Assembly: GCA_020851915.1 (NCBI GenBank)
Contig: JADZBT010000057.1
Location: forward strand, 1 to 8,721
DNA: 8,721 nucleotides
Source of the DNA: Alphaproteobacteria bacterium
GTDB taxonomy: Bacteria > Pseudomonadota > Alphaproteobacteria > Rickettsiales > RI-342
Direction of reading: 5' to 3'
The notes beneath the pieces are model-generated. The model was not told where the DNA came from. It worked only from the letters and a program-made list of their open reading frames with translations, and made no database searches. Below, in pieces: positions 1-8,709 of the stretch (the stretch's first letter is position 1; each line of letters begins with the position of its first letter). The translations under genes were made by a program, and so were the position numbers.

Positions 1-1
1 A

Positions 2-292
2 GTGGACATCGGCTGCTCACGCGGCCAGGGCGAACTCAAGATCGGCGAAGGCAGCGACTGGCTGGAAATTCTGGGCTGCGGCATGGTGCATCCGGTCGTG
101 CTCAAGAACTGCGGCATCGACCCCGACGAATGGCAGGGCTTCGCCTTCGGCATGGGCATCGAACGACTCGCGATGCTGAAATACGGCATCCCCGATCTGC
201 GGACCTTCTTCGACGGCGACCTGCGCTGGCTGAAACATTACGGCTTCGCACCACTGGATATTCCTTCGCTGGTAGGAGGGCTCACGCGATGA
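2..292 (+). CDS. pheS: Phenylalanine--tRNA ligase alpha subunit, C-terminal part (5' truncated by window edge)
   Basis: This is the last ~96 residues of the catalytic alpha subunit of the (alpha-beta)2 phenylalanyl-tRNA synthetase, a cytoplasmic class II enzyme that charges tRNA-Phe. The reading frame is open from base 2 with no start, so the N-terminal two-thirds lie upstream. Visible family hallmarks are the segment around residues 22-33 (LEILGCGMVHP), part of the class II active-site sheet, and class II motif 3, GFAFGMGIERLAMLKYGIPDLR, in which the Arg of GIERL contacts ATP. The chain ends in a short tail after the usual FF.GDLRWL. The stop codon TGA (290-292) overlaps the pheT start as ATGA, which implies translational coupling and 1:1 subunit output. 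Identity is very secure from motif 3 and the pheT neighbour. Confidence 0.96.
   Translation: MDIGCSRGQGELKIGEGSDWLEILGCGMVHPVVLKNCGIDPDEWQGFAFGMGIERLAMLKYGIPDLRTFFDGDLRWLKHYGFAPLDIPSLVGGLTR
274..280 (+). promoter_or_regulatory. Strong ribosome binding site for pheT
   Basis: AGGAGGG lies inside the last codons of pheS, eight bases before the ATG at 289. It is the strongest Shine-Dalgarno match in the window and fixes the pheT start. The upstream extension of the same open frame, back to base 130, is only a read-through of pheS sequence in another frame. Confidence 0.85.
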
Positions 293-2700
293 CATTTACC
301 CTGCGCTGGCTGAAAGATCATCTCGACACGAACGCAACTGCGGATGCGATCGCTGAGAAACTCACCGCCCTCGGGCTGGAAGTGGAAAGCGTCACCGATA
401 AGGGCGCAATACTGAAACCGTTCATCGTGGCAGAGGTGCTGGAAACGCGCCCCCACCCCAACGCCGACCGGCTGAAGATCTGCACCGTCAATAACGGCGA
501 AGGCACGCAGGAAGTCGTCTGCGGCGCACCCAACGCGCGCGCGGGGATCAAGGCGGTACTGGCCCGCACGGGAACCACCATCCCCGACAGCGGCATGGTG
601 CTGAAGGCCGCAAAGATTCGCGGCGTGGACAGCAACGGCATGCTCTGCTCCACCCGCGAGATGGGTCTGGGCACGGAGCATGACGGCATCATCGAACTGC
701 CCGCCGATGCACCCGTCGGAAAACCCGTCGCCGAAGTGCTGGGACTGGACGACGTGGTATTCGACATCGCCATCACCCCGGACCGTGGCGACTGCCTCGG
801 CGTGCGCGGCATCGCCCGCGACCTCGCGGCGGCGGGTGTGGGCACGCTGAAGCCACTGAATAATGCGCCCGTCAAAGGCGGTTATGACTCGCCCGTGAAG
901 GTGACAATCGACGATACCCACGGCTGCAAGATGTTCGTCGGACGCTATTTCAAGGGTGTGAAAAACGGCACGTCGCCGGAGTGGTTGCAGCAGCGATTGA
1001 AGGCCATCGGGCTGCGCCCTATCTCCGCACTGGTGGATATTACCAACTATGTTACATTCGATCTGGGGCGTCCACTGCATGTGTATGACGCGGCCAAGCT
1101 GCACGGTAATATCACCGTACGCGCGGGGCGTGAAAACGAAGTGATTGAAGCACTTAATGGCAAAACTTATCAGGCTGCTTCAGGTGATACGCTGATCGCC
1201 GACGACACGAATCCACTCGGCTTCGGCGGCATTGTCGGCGGGGTTCCGAGCGGCTGTACCGAGAGCACCACCGACATGTTCCTCGAGTGTGCATGGTTCA
1301 ATCCGGCGACGGTTGCGACGACCGGACGCAGGCATCAGATCGACTCCGATGCGCGCTATCGTTTTGAGCGTACTGCCGACCCGGCATTCCTCGTCGAGGG
1401 CGCAGAGATAGCCACCCGCATGGTGATGGAATTATGCGGCGGCGAACCCAGCACGCTGGTCATCGCCGGGAAAGAACCGGAATGGAAGCGCTCCATCGCA
1501 TTCCACCCCGAGAAAGTACTGAGCTTCGGCGGCGTGGAGGTTTCCGATGCACACGCGAAGGAGATACTGGAGGCGCTGGGCTTTGCCGTAGCAGCCAAAG
1601 GTAAAGCATGGCAGGTGGACGTCCCATCCTGGCGCAGCGATGTGTCGGGCGAGGCGGATATTGTCGAGGAAGTGCTGCGCGTGCATGGCTATGATGCCAT
1701 CCCCGCGACGCCACTGCCGAAACCGGCAGCGCTCCCCGCCCCCGCGCTCAATACTCTGGGCAGACGGCGCAGCCTTGCGCGACGCCTGCTGGCCACGCGC
1801 GGGATGCATGAGATCTATAGCTGGTCGTTCGTGACTCAGGCGCAGGCCGCGCTGTTCGGCGGCGGAAGCCCGGCGCTGGCGCTGAAGAACCCGATCAGCA
1901 GCGAGCTCTCGGTGATGCGCCCCAGCATGCTGCCGGGACTGATACTGGCGGCGGGACGCAACGCCGCACGCGGCTTCCATGACTCGGCATTGTTCGAGGT
2001 ACGCACCCAGTTCCACGGCACTGCACCCGACCAGCAGCCGCAGGTGGCGGCGGGCATACGCCATGGCGATGCCGCGCCGAAGAACATCTACGGCACAGGA
2101 CGCGCCGCCGATGCGTTCGACACCAAGGCCGACGCGCTCGCGGTGCTGGACGCCTGCGCCGTGCCGGTGGACAAGCTGACCATCACCGCCGATGCACCCG
2201 CTTGGTATCATCCGGGCAAGTCGGGAGCGGTCAAGCTGGGCCCCAAGGTACTGGCGACGTTCGGCGAGATCCACCCGCGCGTGCTGAAGGCGCTGGATGT
2301 GGAAGGGCCCGTCGCAGCGTTCGAGGTGTTCCTTGAGCATCTGCCGGAGCCCAAGGCAAAAGCGACCAAAGCGCGCGCGCCGTTCAACGCCTCCGACCTC
2401 CAGCCGGTGGAACGCGATTTCGCCTTCGTGGTGAAGGACAGCGTGACGGCAGATGATGTCATCCGCGCGGTACGCAGCGCCGAGAAGGCGCTCATCAGCG
2501 ACGTGCGGCTGTTCGATGTGTATACGGGCGCGGGCATCGAAGACGGCAGGAAATCGCTGGCGCTGATGGTGACCTTCCAGCCGGTCGAAAAGACCATGAC
2601 CGACGAGGAGATCGAGCTGCTCTGCAACCGTATCGTTTCGGCGGTACTTACCAAGACCGGCGGAACCCTGCGCGGCGCGGAGAATAAACACGCGGCCTAA
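289..2700 (+). CDS. pheT: Phenylalanine--tRNA ligase beta subunit
   Basis: 803 residues, close to the usual ~795-800 for bacterial PheT. The beta subunit binds tRNA-Phe, edits mischarged Tyr-tRNA-Phe and completes the synthetase with PheS. Domains in order: N-terminal B1 (residues 1-~40, MTFTLRWLKDHL); OB-fold tRNA-binding domain (~43-150, with RPHPNADRLKICTV); B3/B4 editing domain (~212-386, with ISALVDITNYV and RPLHVYD, in which His264 falls in the known editing pocket region); B5 (~402-467, with VPSWRSDVSGEADIVEEVLR and GYDAIP); a non-catalytic synthetase-like core (~480-690); and a C-terminal ferredoxin-fold anticodon-binding domain (~699-797, beginning near PVERDFAFVV). The start is chosen from the AGGAGGG site and the ATGA overlap with pheS. 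The stop is TAA. It is intact, with no frameshift seen. It is probably in one transcript with pheS and perhaps the next gene, 23 bases away. Confidence 0.98.
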   Translation: MTFTLRWLKDHLDTNATADAIAEKLTALGLEVESVTDKGAILKPFIVAEVLETRPHPNADRLKICTVNNGEGTQEVVCGAPNARAGIKAVLARTGTTIPDSGMVLKAAKIRGVDSNGMLCSTREMGLGTEHDGIIELPADAPVGKPVAEVLGLDDVVFDIAITPDRGDCLGVRGIARDLAAAGVGTLKPLNNAPVKGGYDSPVKVTIDDTHGCKMFVGRYFKGVKNGTSPEWLQQRLKAIGLRPISALVDITNYVTFDLGRPLHVYDAAKLHGNITVRAGRENEVIEALNGKTYQAASGDTLIADDTNPLGFGGIVGGVPSGCTESTTDMFLECAWFNPATVATTGRRHQIDSDARYRFERTADPAFLVEGAEIATRMVMELCGGEPSTLVIAGKEPEWKRSIAFHPEKVLSFGGVEVSDAHAKEILEALGFAVAAKGKAWQVDVPSWRSDVSGEADIVEEVLRVHGYDAIPATPLPKPAALPAPALNTLGRRRSLARRLLATRGMHEIYSWSFVTQAQAALFGGGSPALALKNPISSELSVMRPSMLPGLILAAGRNAARGFHDSALFEVRTQFHGTAPDQQPQVAAGIRHGDAAPKNIYGTGRAADAFDTKADALAVLDACAVPVDKLTITADAPAWYHPGKSGAVKLGPKVLATFGEIHPRVLKALDVEGPVAAFEVFLEHLPEPKAKATKARAPFNASDLQPVERDFAFVVKDSVTADDVIRAVRSAEKALISDVRLFDVYTGAGIEDGRKSLALMVTFQPVEKTMTDEEIELLCNRIVSAVLTKTGGTLRGAENKHAA

Positions 2701-2723
2701 CCCCCGCATACCTGAGAAATGCG

Positions 2724-3665
2724 ATGCGTATATACGGACACCGTGGCTGCCGGGGAAAACCCGGGATTTCCGAGAATTCCATCGCCGCATTCCGGGCAGC
2801 GATGGAGGGAGGCGCGGATGGCATCGAGCTGGACGTTTTCTCCACCACGGACAACCAGCTGGTCGTATTCCATGATGAAACGCTCGATGCGCTGAGCAGC
2901 GGAACCGGCCCCATCACCAGTCATTCACTGGCGGCGCTTCAAGCGCTCAAACTGCGCGAGCGCGCCGGGAGCGAGGTATTCACCGAGGACAAAATCCCCA
3001 CGCTCGATGCCGTGCTGGACGCCGTGCGGGAATTCCGCGCCGCGCATCGGGATGAGCCGCGCGCCCGGAAGTTCAAGGTCTGCATAGAGATAAAAGATGC
3101 CCAGTGCGCCGGGAAAGTAGCGGATGCCGTCGAGCGTTGTCTGGCGGACGGAACCGCAGGCTGGAGCCTCGATAATTTCGAGGTGCGCTCATTCGAGATG
3201 GAGAGCCTGCGGGCGATGAAACAGCGCATGCCGCAGATACAGCTGGGCGTGCTGTTCGCCGGGCCGGAATATCCGTGGGATGTGAGCGAAGCGATGTTGA
3301 AAGAGCTGCTGGCACAGAACAACGACCTGTTCGACGAAACCGCAAAGACTGCCCCCAACAATACCGTCAGCATCACGCTGGCGTCGCTTACCGACGGGGC
3401 GCTGCGGATCATCCGCGATACCATCGGGAACGGCGCGGACGGCAGGCTGCGTATCACCCCGTGGACGGCAGGGGAAGTGAATCCCCTCTCCCGCCCGGCA
3501 GAGGGACAGAAGGCGCTGGTGGACACGCTGGCGCGCACGGTCGGCGCGGACGGGGCGTTCATCACCGATTTTCCCGCAGAGATGGCGCAGCTTGCCGCGC
3601 AGCACGGCGTGGCGATGCCGGGCAGGCGGCGGCCCTCCTCCACGGAGCACTCGCCGGGACGCTGA
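2724..3665 (+). CDS. Cytosolic glycerophosphodiester phosphodiesterase (UgpQ-like)
   Basis: 313 residues with a GDPD-family TIM-barrel. The enzyme hydrolyses glycerophosphodiesters such as glycerophosphocholine or glycerophosphoethanolamine to sn-glycerol-3-phosphate and an alcohol, recycling phospholipid head groups. Family residues are visible in order: His6-Arg7 (GHRG), Glu17-Asn18, the metal ligands Glu35 and Asp37 (GIELDVF), the second catalytic His50 (VVFHDETL), Glu122 and Lys124 (CIEIKD), and the late barrel motif FITDFP near residue 277. There is no signal peptide or membrane segment, so it should act in the cytoplasm. It is somewhat longer than the ~250 residues of minimal members, with extra sequence mainly between ~95 and 175 and a basic, low-complexity tail after ~295. 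ATG 2724 is only 23 bases past pheT and has a weak ribosome site (GAGA), so it is likely co-transcribed or coupled. An ATG at 2719 is out of frame. Substrate preference cannot be read from sequence. Confidence 0.9.
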   Translation: MRIYGHRGCRGKPGISENSIAAFRAAMEGGADGIELDVFSTTDNQLVVFHDETLDALSSGTGPITSHSLAALQALKLRERAGSEVFTEDKIPTLDAVLDAVREFRAAHRDEPRARKFKVCIEIKDAQCAGKVADAVERCLADGTAGWSLDNFEVRSFEMESLRAMKQRMPQIQLGVLFAGPEYPWDVSEAMLKELLAQNNDLFDETAKTAPNNTVSITLASLTDGALRIIRDTIGNGADGRLRITPWTAGEVNPLSRPAEGQKALVDTLARTVGADGAFITDFPAEMAQLAAQHGVAMPGRRRPSSTEHSPGR

Positions 3666-3703
3666 AGCCCTCCGCTTTTTCGCCTCCCGGAGCGCCTCTC
3701 TCC

Positions 3704-3731
3704 TTGTCATTTTCGCCGCAATCGCTATAAC
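3704..3731 (+). promoter_or_regulatory. Predicted sigma70-type promoter of lepA
   Basis: TTGTCA (3704-3709) and TATAAC (3726-3731) are separated by 16 bases; each differs from consensus at one position. A start near 3738-3739 would leave a 5' leader of about 22 bases before the lepA ATG. A GATTC (GANTC, the CcrM methylation motif) sits at 3739-3743, at the predicted start. This is a sequence prediction only; it is the best housekeeping promoter match in the non-coding gaps. Confidence 0.6.
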
Positions 3732-3760
3732 CGTCGGCGATTCAACACGCTAGCGGAACC

Positions 3761-5563
<1,803 letters not shown>

Positions 5564-5572
5564 GCCCCGAGG

Positions 5573-5589
5573 TTAATAAAGATTAATAA
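5573..5589 (+). repeat. TTAATAA direct repeat in the lepA-ppc spacer
   Basis: TTAATAA occurs at 5573-5579 and again at 5583-5589, ten bases apart, which is about one helical turn. It lies in a very AT-rich stretch that stands out from the G+C-rich genes around it. Such phasing would suit an UP element or a repressor/activator site upstream of ppc, but it overlaps the left arm of the inverted repeat below and could simply be low-complexity AT sequence. Confidence 0.4.
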
Positions 5590-5611
5590 TCATAGCCTCT
5601 TTAATCTTTTT
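5578..5611 (+). terminator. Possible AT-rich intrinsic terminator after lepA
   Basis: AAAGATTAA (5578-5586) and TTAATCTTT (5601-5609) form a perfect nine-base inverted repeat with a 14-base loop, and a run of five Ts (5607-5611) closes the right arm. If the stem is taken as the inner seven pairs, four Ts follow it, as in an intrinsic terminator. It starts 15 bases after the lepA stop. Against this, the stem contains just one G-C pair and would be weak. A protein-binding palindrome is the main alternative. Confidence 0.35.
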
Positions 5612-5632
5612 GTCATATTTTACTGCTAGGCT
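5604..5632 (+). promoter_or_regulatory. Weak candidate promoter region for ppc
   Basis: GCTAGGCT (5625-5632) resembles the -10 octamer of the other two predicted promoters here (GCTATAAC and GCTATGGT). No good -35 lies at 16-18 bases. TTGTCA (5610-5615) is identical to the lepA -35 but only 11 bases from the TAGGCT hexamer. A T-rich stretch (5605-5611) sits near the -35 position. An activator could compensate for the poor -35. I consider this a guess supported mainly by position. Confidence 0.3.
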
Positions 5633-5657
5633 CTCCGCTTCAATCGCAACCGGAAGA

Positions 5658-8651
5658 ATGACCGCCGCAGCTATGACCACCACCCCCCATATCAATGACC
5701 GTATCACGAGGATATTGCGGGATCATCCCGTCGATGGCGACGCGCCTCCTCTGGATTTTTCTACCCCGGCAACGGTCGAGCGCTACCTGTTCTGGCAGAA
5801 CTTCAAGCACAGCGATCCCCTCACTCGGGAACTGATCCAGAAGCTGGAAGCCACCCCGCTGAACGAAATGAAATCAGAGTATGGACTTGATTTCCCGGGG
5901 GATAAGCTCATCCACCTTCCGAACAAAGAAACGAAACTCCTTTCCGAAATTTCTGTGCATGACCTCATTCAGGCCTATTCGGTAGCGCGCTCCCGCGCAC
6001 GGCGGCAGGCGGAGGACGTCGCGCAAGGAAAGGTCTTTGACGAGCATCCATCGCAGACCAACTGGGCACGCGAATGGCAGGACATCAGCCATATCCTCGA
6101 CGGGGTGACGCAATCCCTCTTCCGCCATCTCAGCAACGGCAATGAGGCCAGCGAGACGCTGAACCATCTCGCGCGCTACCTTACCATCAAGGAGAACATG
6201 CGAACCCTCACCGGCGACTGGGAGCTGCGTGACAAGGAACGCGACTGGACGCAGCGATTCGACAGGATATTCGACGCCATCCTTGAAAAATCAAGCGGCC
6301 CCGCGCCGGGCAAGCCCATGACCACGGAGGAACTGGCGGACGTGCTCCGCAAGGTCAAGATCCGCATCGCCTCCACAGTCCACCCGACAGATTTTCAGGG
6401 CTCCGCATTGCGCGAAGGGATGCAGAACATCGGTGACGCACTGGGCGACATCGACACGGAATTGAGCAACGGCATGCTCCCCGCTGATTCCCCTGCCATC
6501 CAGGCGTTCAAGACCGCAGTCGATACAGCGCTTGGCACATGGCACAGCGATACCGCAATCACCACGGATCGGAAAATAACCGTCACGGGCGAATTGACGC
6601 GCGATCAGGCGCTGGCCGAACGCAACGCCAAACAGATGGCGCAGGCGATGCATGATTTCAACGAAGTGGCGGAGCGTCGCATCGGCGTGAAACTTTCCCA
6701 CGAACAGTTCCAGCAGGCCGTATGGCCGGGCTTCGACCATGATGGCCGCCCTGATGAGACCGCCGCCACGCTGAAGCAGGCCGTGGAGAATATCCAGAAT
6801 AACGAAACCGCGCTGGGGTATCGCGTCGGTGAATTGCGCCACAATGCCGGCATCCACGAGAAGCTGCTCGGCCTGCTGATCGCGCGCGCGGTCAGGGACG
6901 GCACTCCCGGCATGGACACGGTCATCCCGCTGCTCGGCGGCAAGACATACCCTGATCTGGACGGCGCGCAGAAAACCGCCGTGCTCGAAGAGATCATGCG
7001 CCGTGGCGTACCGCTTTTTCCGGCCGGAGAAACGCCGGGGCACGTCGGAAGCATGGCGCATCCGGAAGATACCGCAACCCTACTCGCGACGCTGTCAGAT
7101 GGCCTCGACCTGAAGGGGCTGGGCATCAACGACAAGGATATGAACTTCATCGGCCACACCATCCGCCGCTCCCTGATGATGAAGCATCTTCAGGATAAAG
7201 CGCTGGCGGAAGGAAAGCCCACCCCCTGCGATACGCTCATCCTCGCCAATTATTTTGATACCAGCGATTACCTCGAGGCCATGCTGGTGCTGAAGCAGGC
7301 GGGCATCGTGGAGCTGGATAGTAGCGGCAAGGTCACCCGCGCCGATGTGGACATCGTCCCGCTGATCGAGGACGATAAGGCGTACAAACAGCTTGAAGAA
7401 AATCCCACCTCGCTGCGGGACAACGCCTTCGCGCGCGACATGATGCATGCGCGCGGGGATAAGCTCGCCATCCTCTGGGGCCATAGCGACAGCGGGAAAT
7501 CGCTGGGCTTCTTCGGCGCGCAGGTCGCCATCCGCAAGAGCAAGCAGGCGGTCAGCAATAACTTCGGTGAAGACGGCGTTACCGTCGAGCATTATGACGG
7601 CGCAGGCTGGGAACCGGAACGCGGCGGCGGCGGGTACATGCCGAAAGCGCTGATATACAACACGATGTTCGAGACCTCCCCCACGCTGCGCGCGACCGCA
7701 GCCCAAGGCGATGCGGCACGCAAGATCGCCAGCTCCCCGTTCAACGCCTACCGCTTTTTCGACAGCATCATCGAAGGCCTGCTGAAACGCGCAAAGATCT
7801 CGCGCGCGCTGGACGACCGGATCGAGAACGCCAAGAGCGCCATCTATGACCGGCTGGCGGCCTTCAGTGCCGGCATCTACCAGAAGGAAATCTCCACGAA
7901 CGAGCCGGATATTGTGAATTTCATCCTGAATACGGGCGCATTCCTCGATCCCGATTCCAGCTCGCGCCCGGAAAAGCGCGGGGACGGCAACACCAAATTC
8001 GAGGACATCCGCGCCATCAAGGCGGGGCTGTCCTCCACCCTCATCGCCTCCACCTTCCTGCATCACGGCACGGGCCGGATGTTGCAGGAGCTGCTGAAGG
8101 GCGAAAAAGGCGAATTCGCCGATCTCCAGATCCGGGCAGGCGACGGACGCGTATACAAAGGCGCCCAACTCGCCACCTGGTTGTATGAGAATTCCGTATT
8201 CTTCCGCAATACGATCAATCAGGCGGCGCTCGCCTCGGAAATGGCGGATGAACAGGTCGCGGCACTCTATGCCCGGCGCAGCGAAACCTCCGACAAGGAT
8301 TTGAAGATATTGGAGAATGTGCAGCAGGAACTGCACCTTATCCGCGCCACCTGCCGCACGGTCGCGGGCGATAAATACCCCTATTACAGCACCGAATTCC
8401 ATAACGCCTCGGTAGAGCGCGTCGAGGACGGCACGTTCGCGCACCTCATGCAGGCCCACGCGCTCCAGAAGATGGAGGACGCACGTAGGGAAACCTCCGC
8501 CCCGGAACAACTGGAAGCGCGCGCGGATTACCGGTCTTTCAAGGCCATCGCCAAGCTGGGGCTCAATGCCATCCACGAGGCCTATCAGGCCGGATTGCAG
8601 CTCATGCGCCCGCCGCTGGAGCTCAGCAAACATACGGGACTGGGGCGCTAA
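5658..8651 (+). CDS. ppc: Divergent phosphoenolpyruvate carboxylase homologue
   Basis: About 997 residues against 883 for E. coli PEPC, which makes oxaloacetate from PEP and bicarbonate to refill the TCA cycle. Motifs recognised by hand alignment, counted from ATG 5658 with E. coli numbers in brackets: STVHPTD with His242 (H138), GELRHN with Arg394 (R396), VPLIED with Glu571 (E506), GHSDSGKSLG with Asp611 and Lys614 (D543, K546), HYDGAGWEPERGGGG with His645 and Arg655 (H579, R587), and SSSRPEKR with Arg770 (R713). Equivalents of R581 and R699 are not evident, and both classical PEPC signatures are broken. The region before His242 is about 100 residues longer than usual and mostly helical in character. 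The C-terminus is KHTGLGR instead of the usual RNTG. No signal or membrane segment; cytosolic. The start is uncertain: ATG 5658 (GGAAG one base upstream, too close), ATG 5673 (same site, too far) or TTG 5610. PEPC family membership is fairly sure; normal PEPC activity is less so. Confidence 0.82.
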   Translation: MTAAAMTTTPHINDRITRILRDHPVDGDAPPLDFSTPATVERYLFWQNFKHSDPLTRELIQKLEATPLNEMKSEYGLDFPGDKLIHLPNKETKLLSEISVHDLIQAYSVARSRARRQAEDVAQGKVFDEHPSQTNWAREWQDISHILDGVTQSLFRHLSNGNEASETLNHLARYLTIKENMRTLTGDWELRDKERDWTQRFDRIFDAILEKSSGPAPGKPMTTEELADVLRKVKIRIASTVHPTDFQGSALREGMQNIGDALGDIDTELSNGMLPADSPAIQAFKTAVDTALGTWHSDTAITTDRKITVTGELTRDQALAERNAKQMAQAMHDFNEVAERRIGVKLSHEQFQQAVWPGFDHDGRPDETAATLKQAVENIQNNETALGYRVGELRHNAGIHEKLLGLLIARAVRDGTPGMDTVIPLLGGKTYPDLDGAQKTAVLEEIMRRGVPLFPAGETPGHVGSMAHPEDTATLLATLSDGLDLKGLGINDKDMNFIGHTIRRSLMMKHLQDKALAEGKPTPCDTLILANYFDTSDYLEAMLVLKQAGIVELDSSGKVTRADVDIVPLIEDDKAYKQLEENPTSLRDNAFARDMMHARGDKLAILWGHSDSGKSLGFFGAQVAIRKSKQAVSNNFGEDGVTVEHYDGAGWEPERGGGGYMPKALIYNTMFETSPTLRATAAQGDAARKIASSPFNAYRFFDSIIEGLLKRAKISRALDDRIENAKSAIYDRLAAFSAGIYQKEISTNEPDIVNFILNTGAFLDPDSSSRPEKRGDGNTKFEDIRAIKAGLSSTLIASTFLHHGTGRMLQELLKGEKGEFADLQIRAGDGRVYKGAQLATWLYENSVFFRNTINQAALASEMADEQVAALYARRSETSDKDLKILENVQQELHLIRATCRTVAGDKYPYYSTEFHNASVERVEDGTFAHLMQAHALQKMEDARRETSAPEQLEARADYRSFKAIAKLGLNAIHEAYQAGLQLMRPPLELSKHTGLGR

Positions 8652-8666
8652 ACCGCCTCGTCCCAC

Positions 8667-8694
8667 TTGCACTTTCCCCAAATATTGCTATGGT
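8667..8694 (+). promoter_or_regulatory. Predicted stable-RNA promoter before the tRNA gene
   Basis: TTGCAC (8667-8672) and TATGGT (8689-8694) are 16 bases apart, the same geometry as the lepA promoter. The -10 is followed by GCGCCC (8695-8700), a GC-rich discriminator of the kind known for rRNA and tRNA promoters under ppGpp control. Transcription would start near 8701, about nine bases before the predicted mature tRNA end, leaving a short 5' leader for RNase P. It begins 15 bases after the ppc stop. Confidence 0.55.
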
Positions 8695-8709
8695 GCGCCC
8701 CTCTGAAAC

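Noticed and set aside
130..288. N-terminal extension of the pheT frame upstream of ATG 289
   Set aside because: It overlaps pheS in another frame, encodes Arg-rich non-family sequence, and the AGGAGGG plus ATGA overlap mark the real start.
1432..2790. A 452-residue open frame on the - strand opposite pheT
   Set aside because: Antisense shadow of pheT with no domain resemblance; it runs through the pheT stop and into the phosphodiesterase start, as a real gene would not be expected to.
3666..3700. Possible terminator hairpin after the phosphodiesterase (CTCCG 3670-3674 with CGGAG 3688-3692)
   Set aside because: The stem is five pairs with a 13-base loop and has no T-run after it; the T5 run lies inside the loop.
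7095..8681. A 528-residue open frame on the - strand opposite ppc
   Set aside because: Shadow caused by G/C-ending codons; no family motifs, and its start would lie in the tRNA promoter region.
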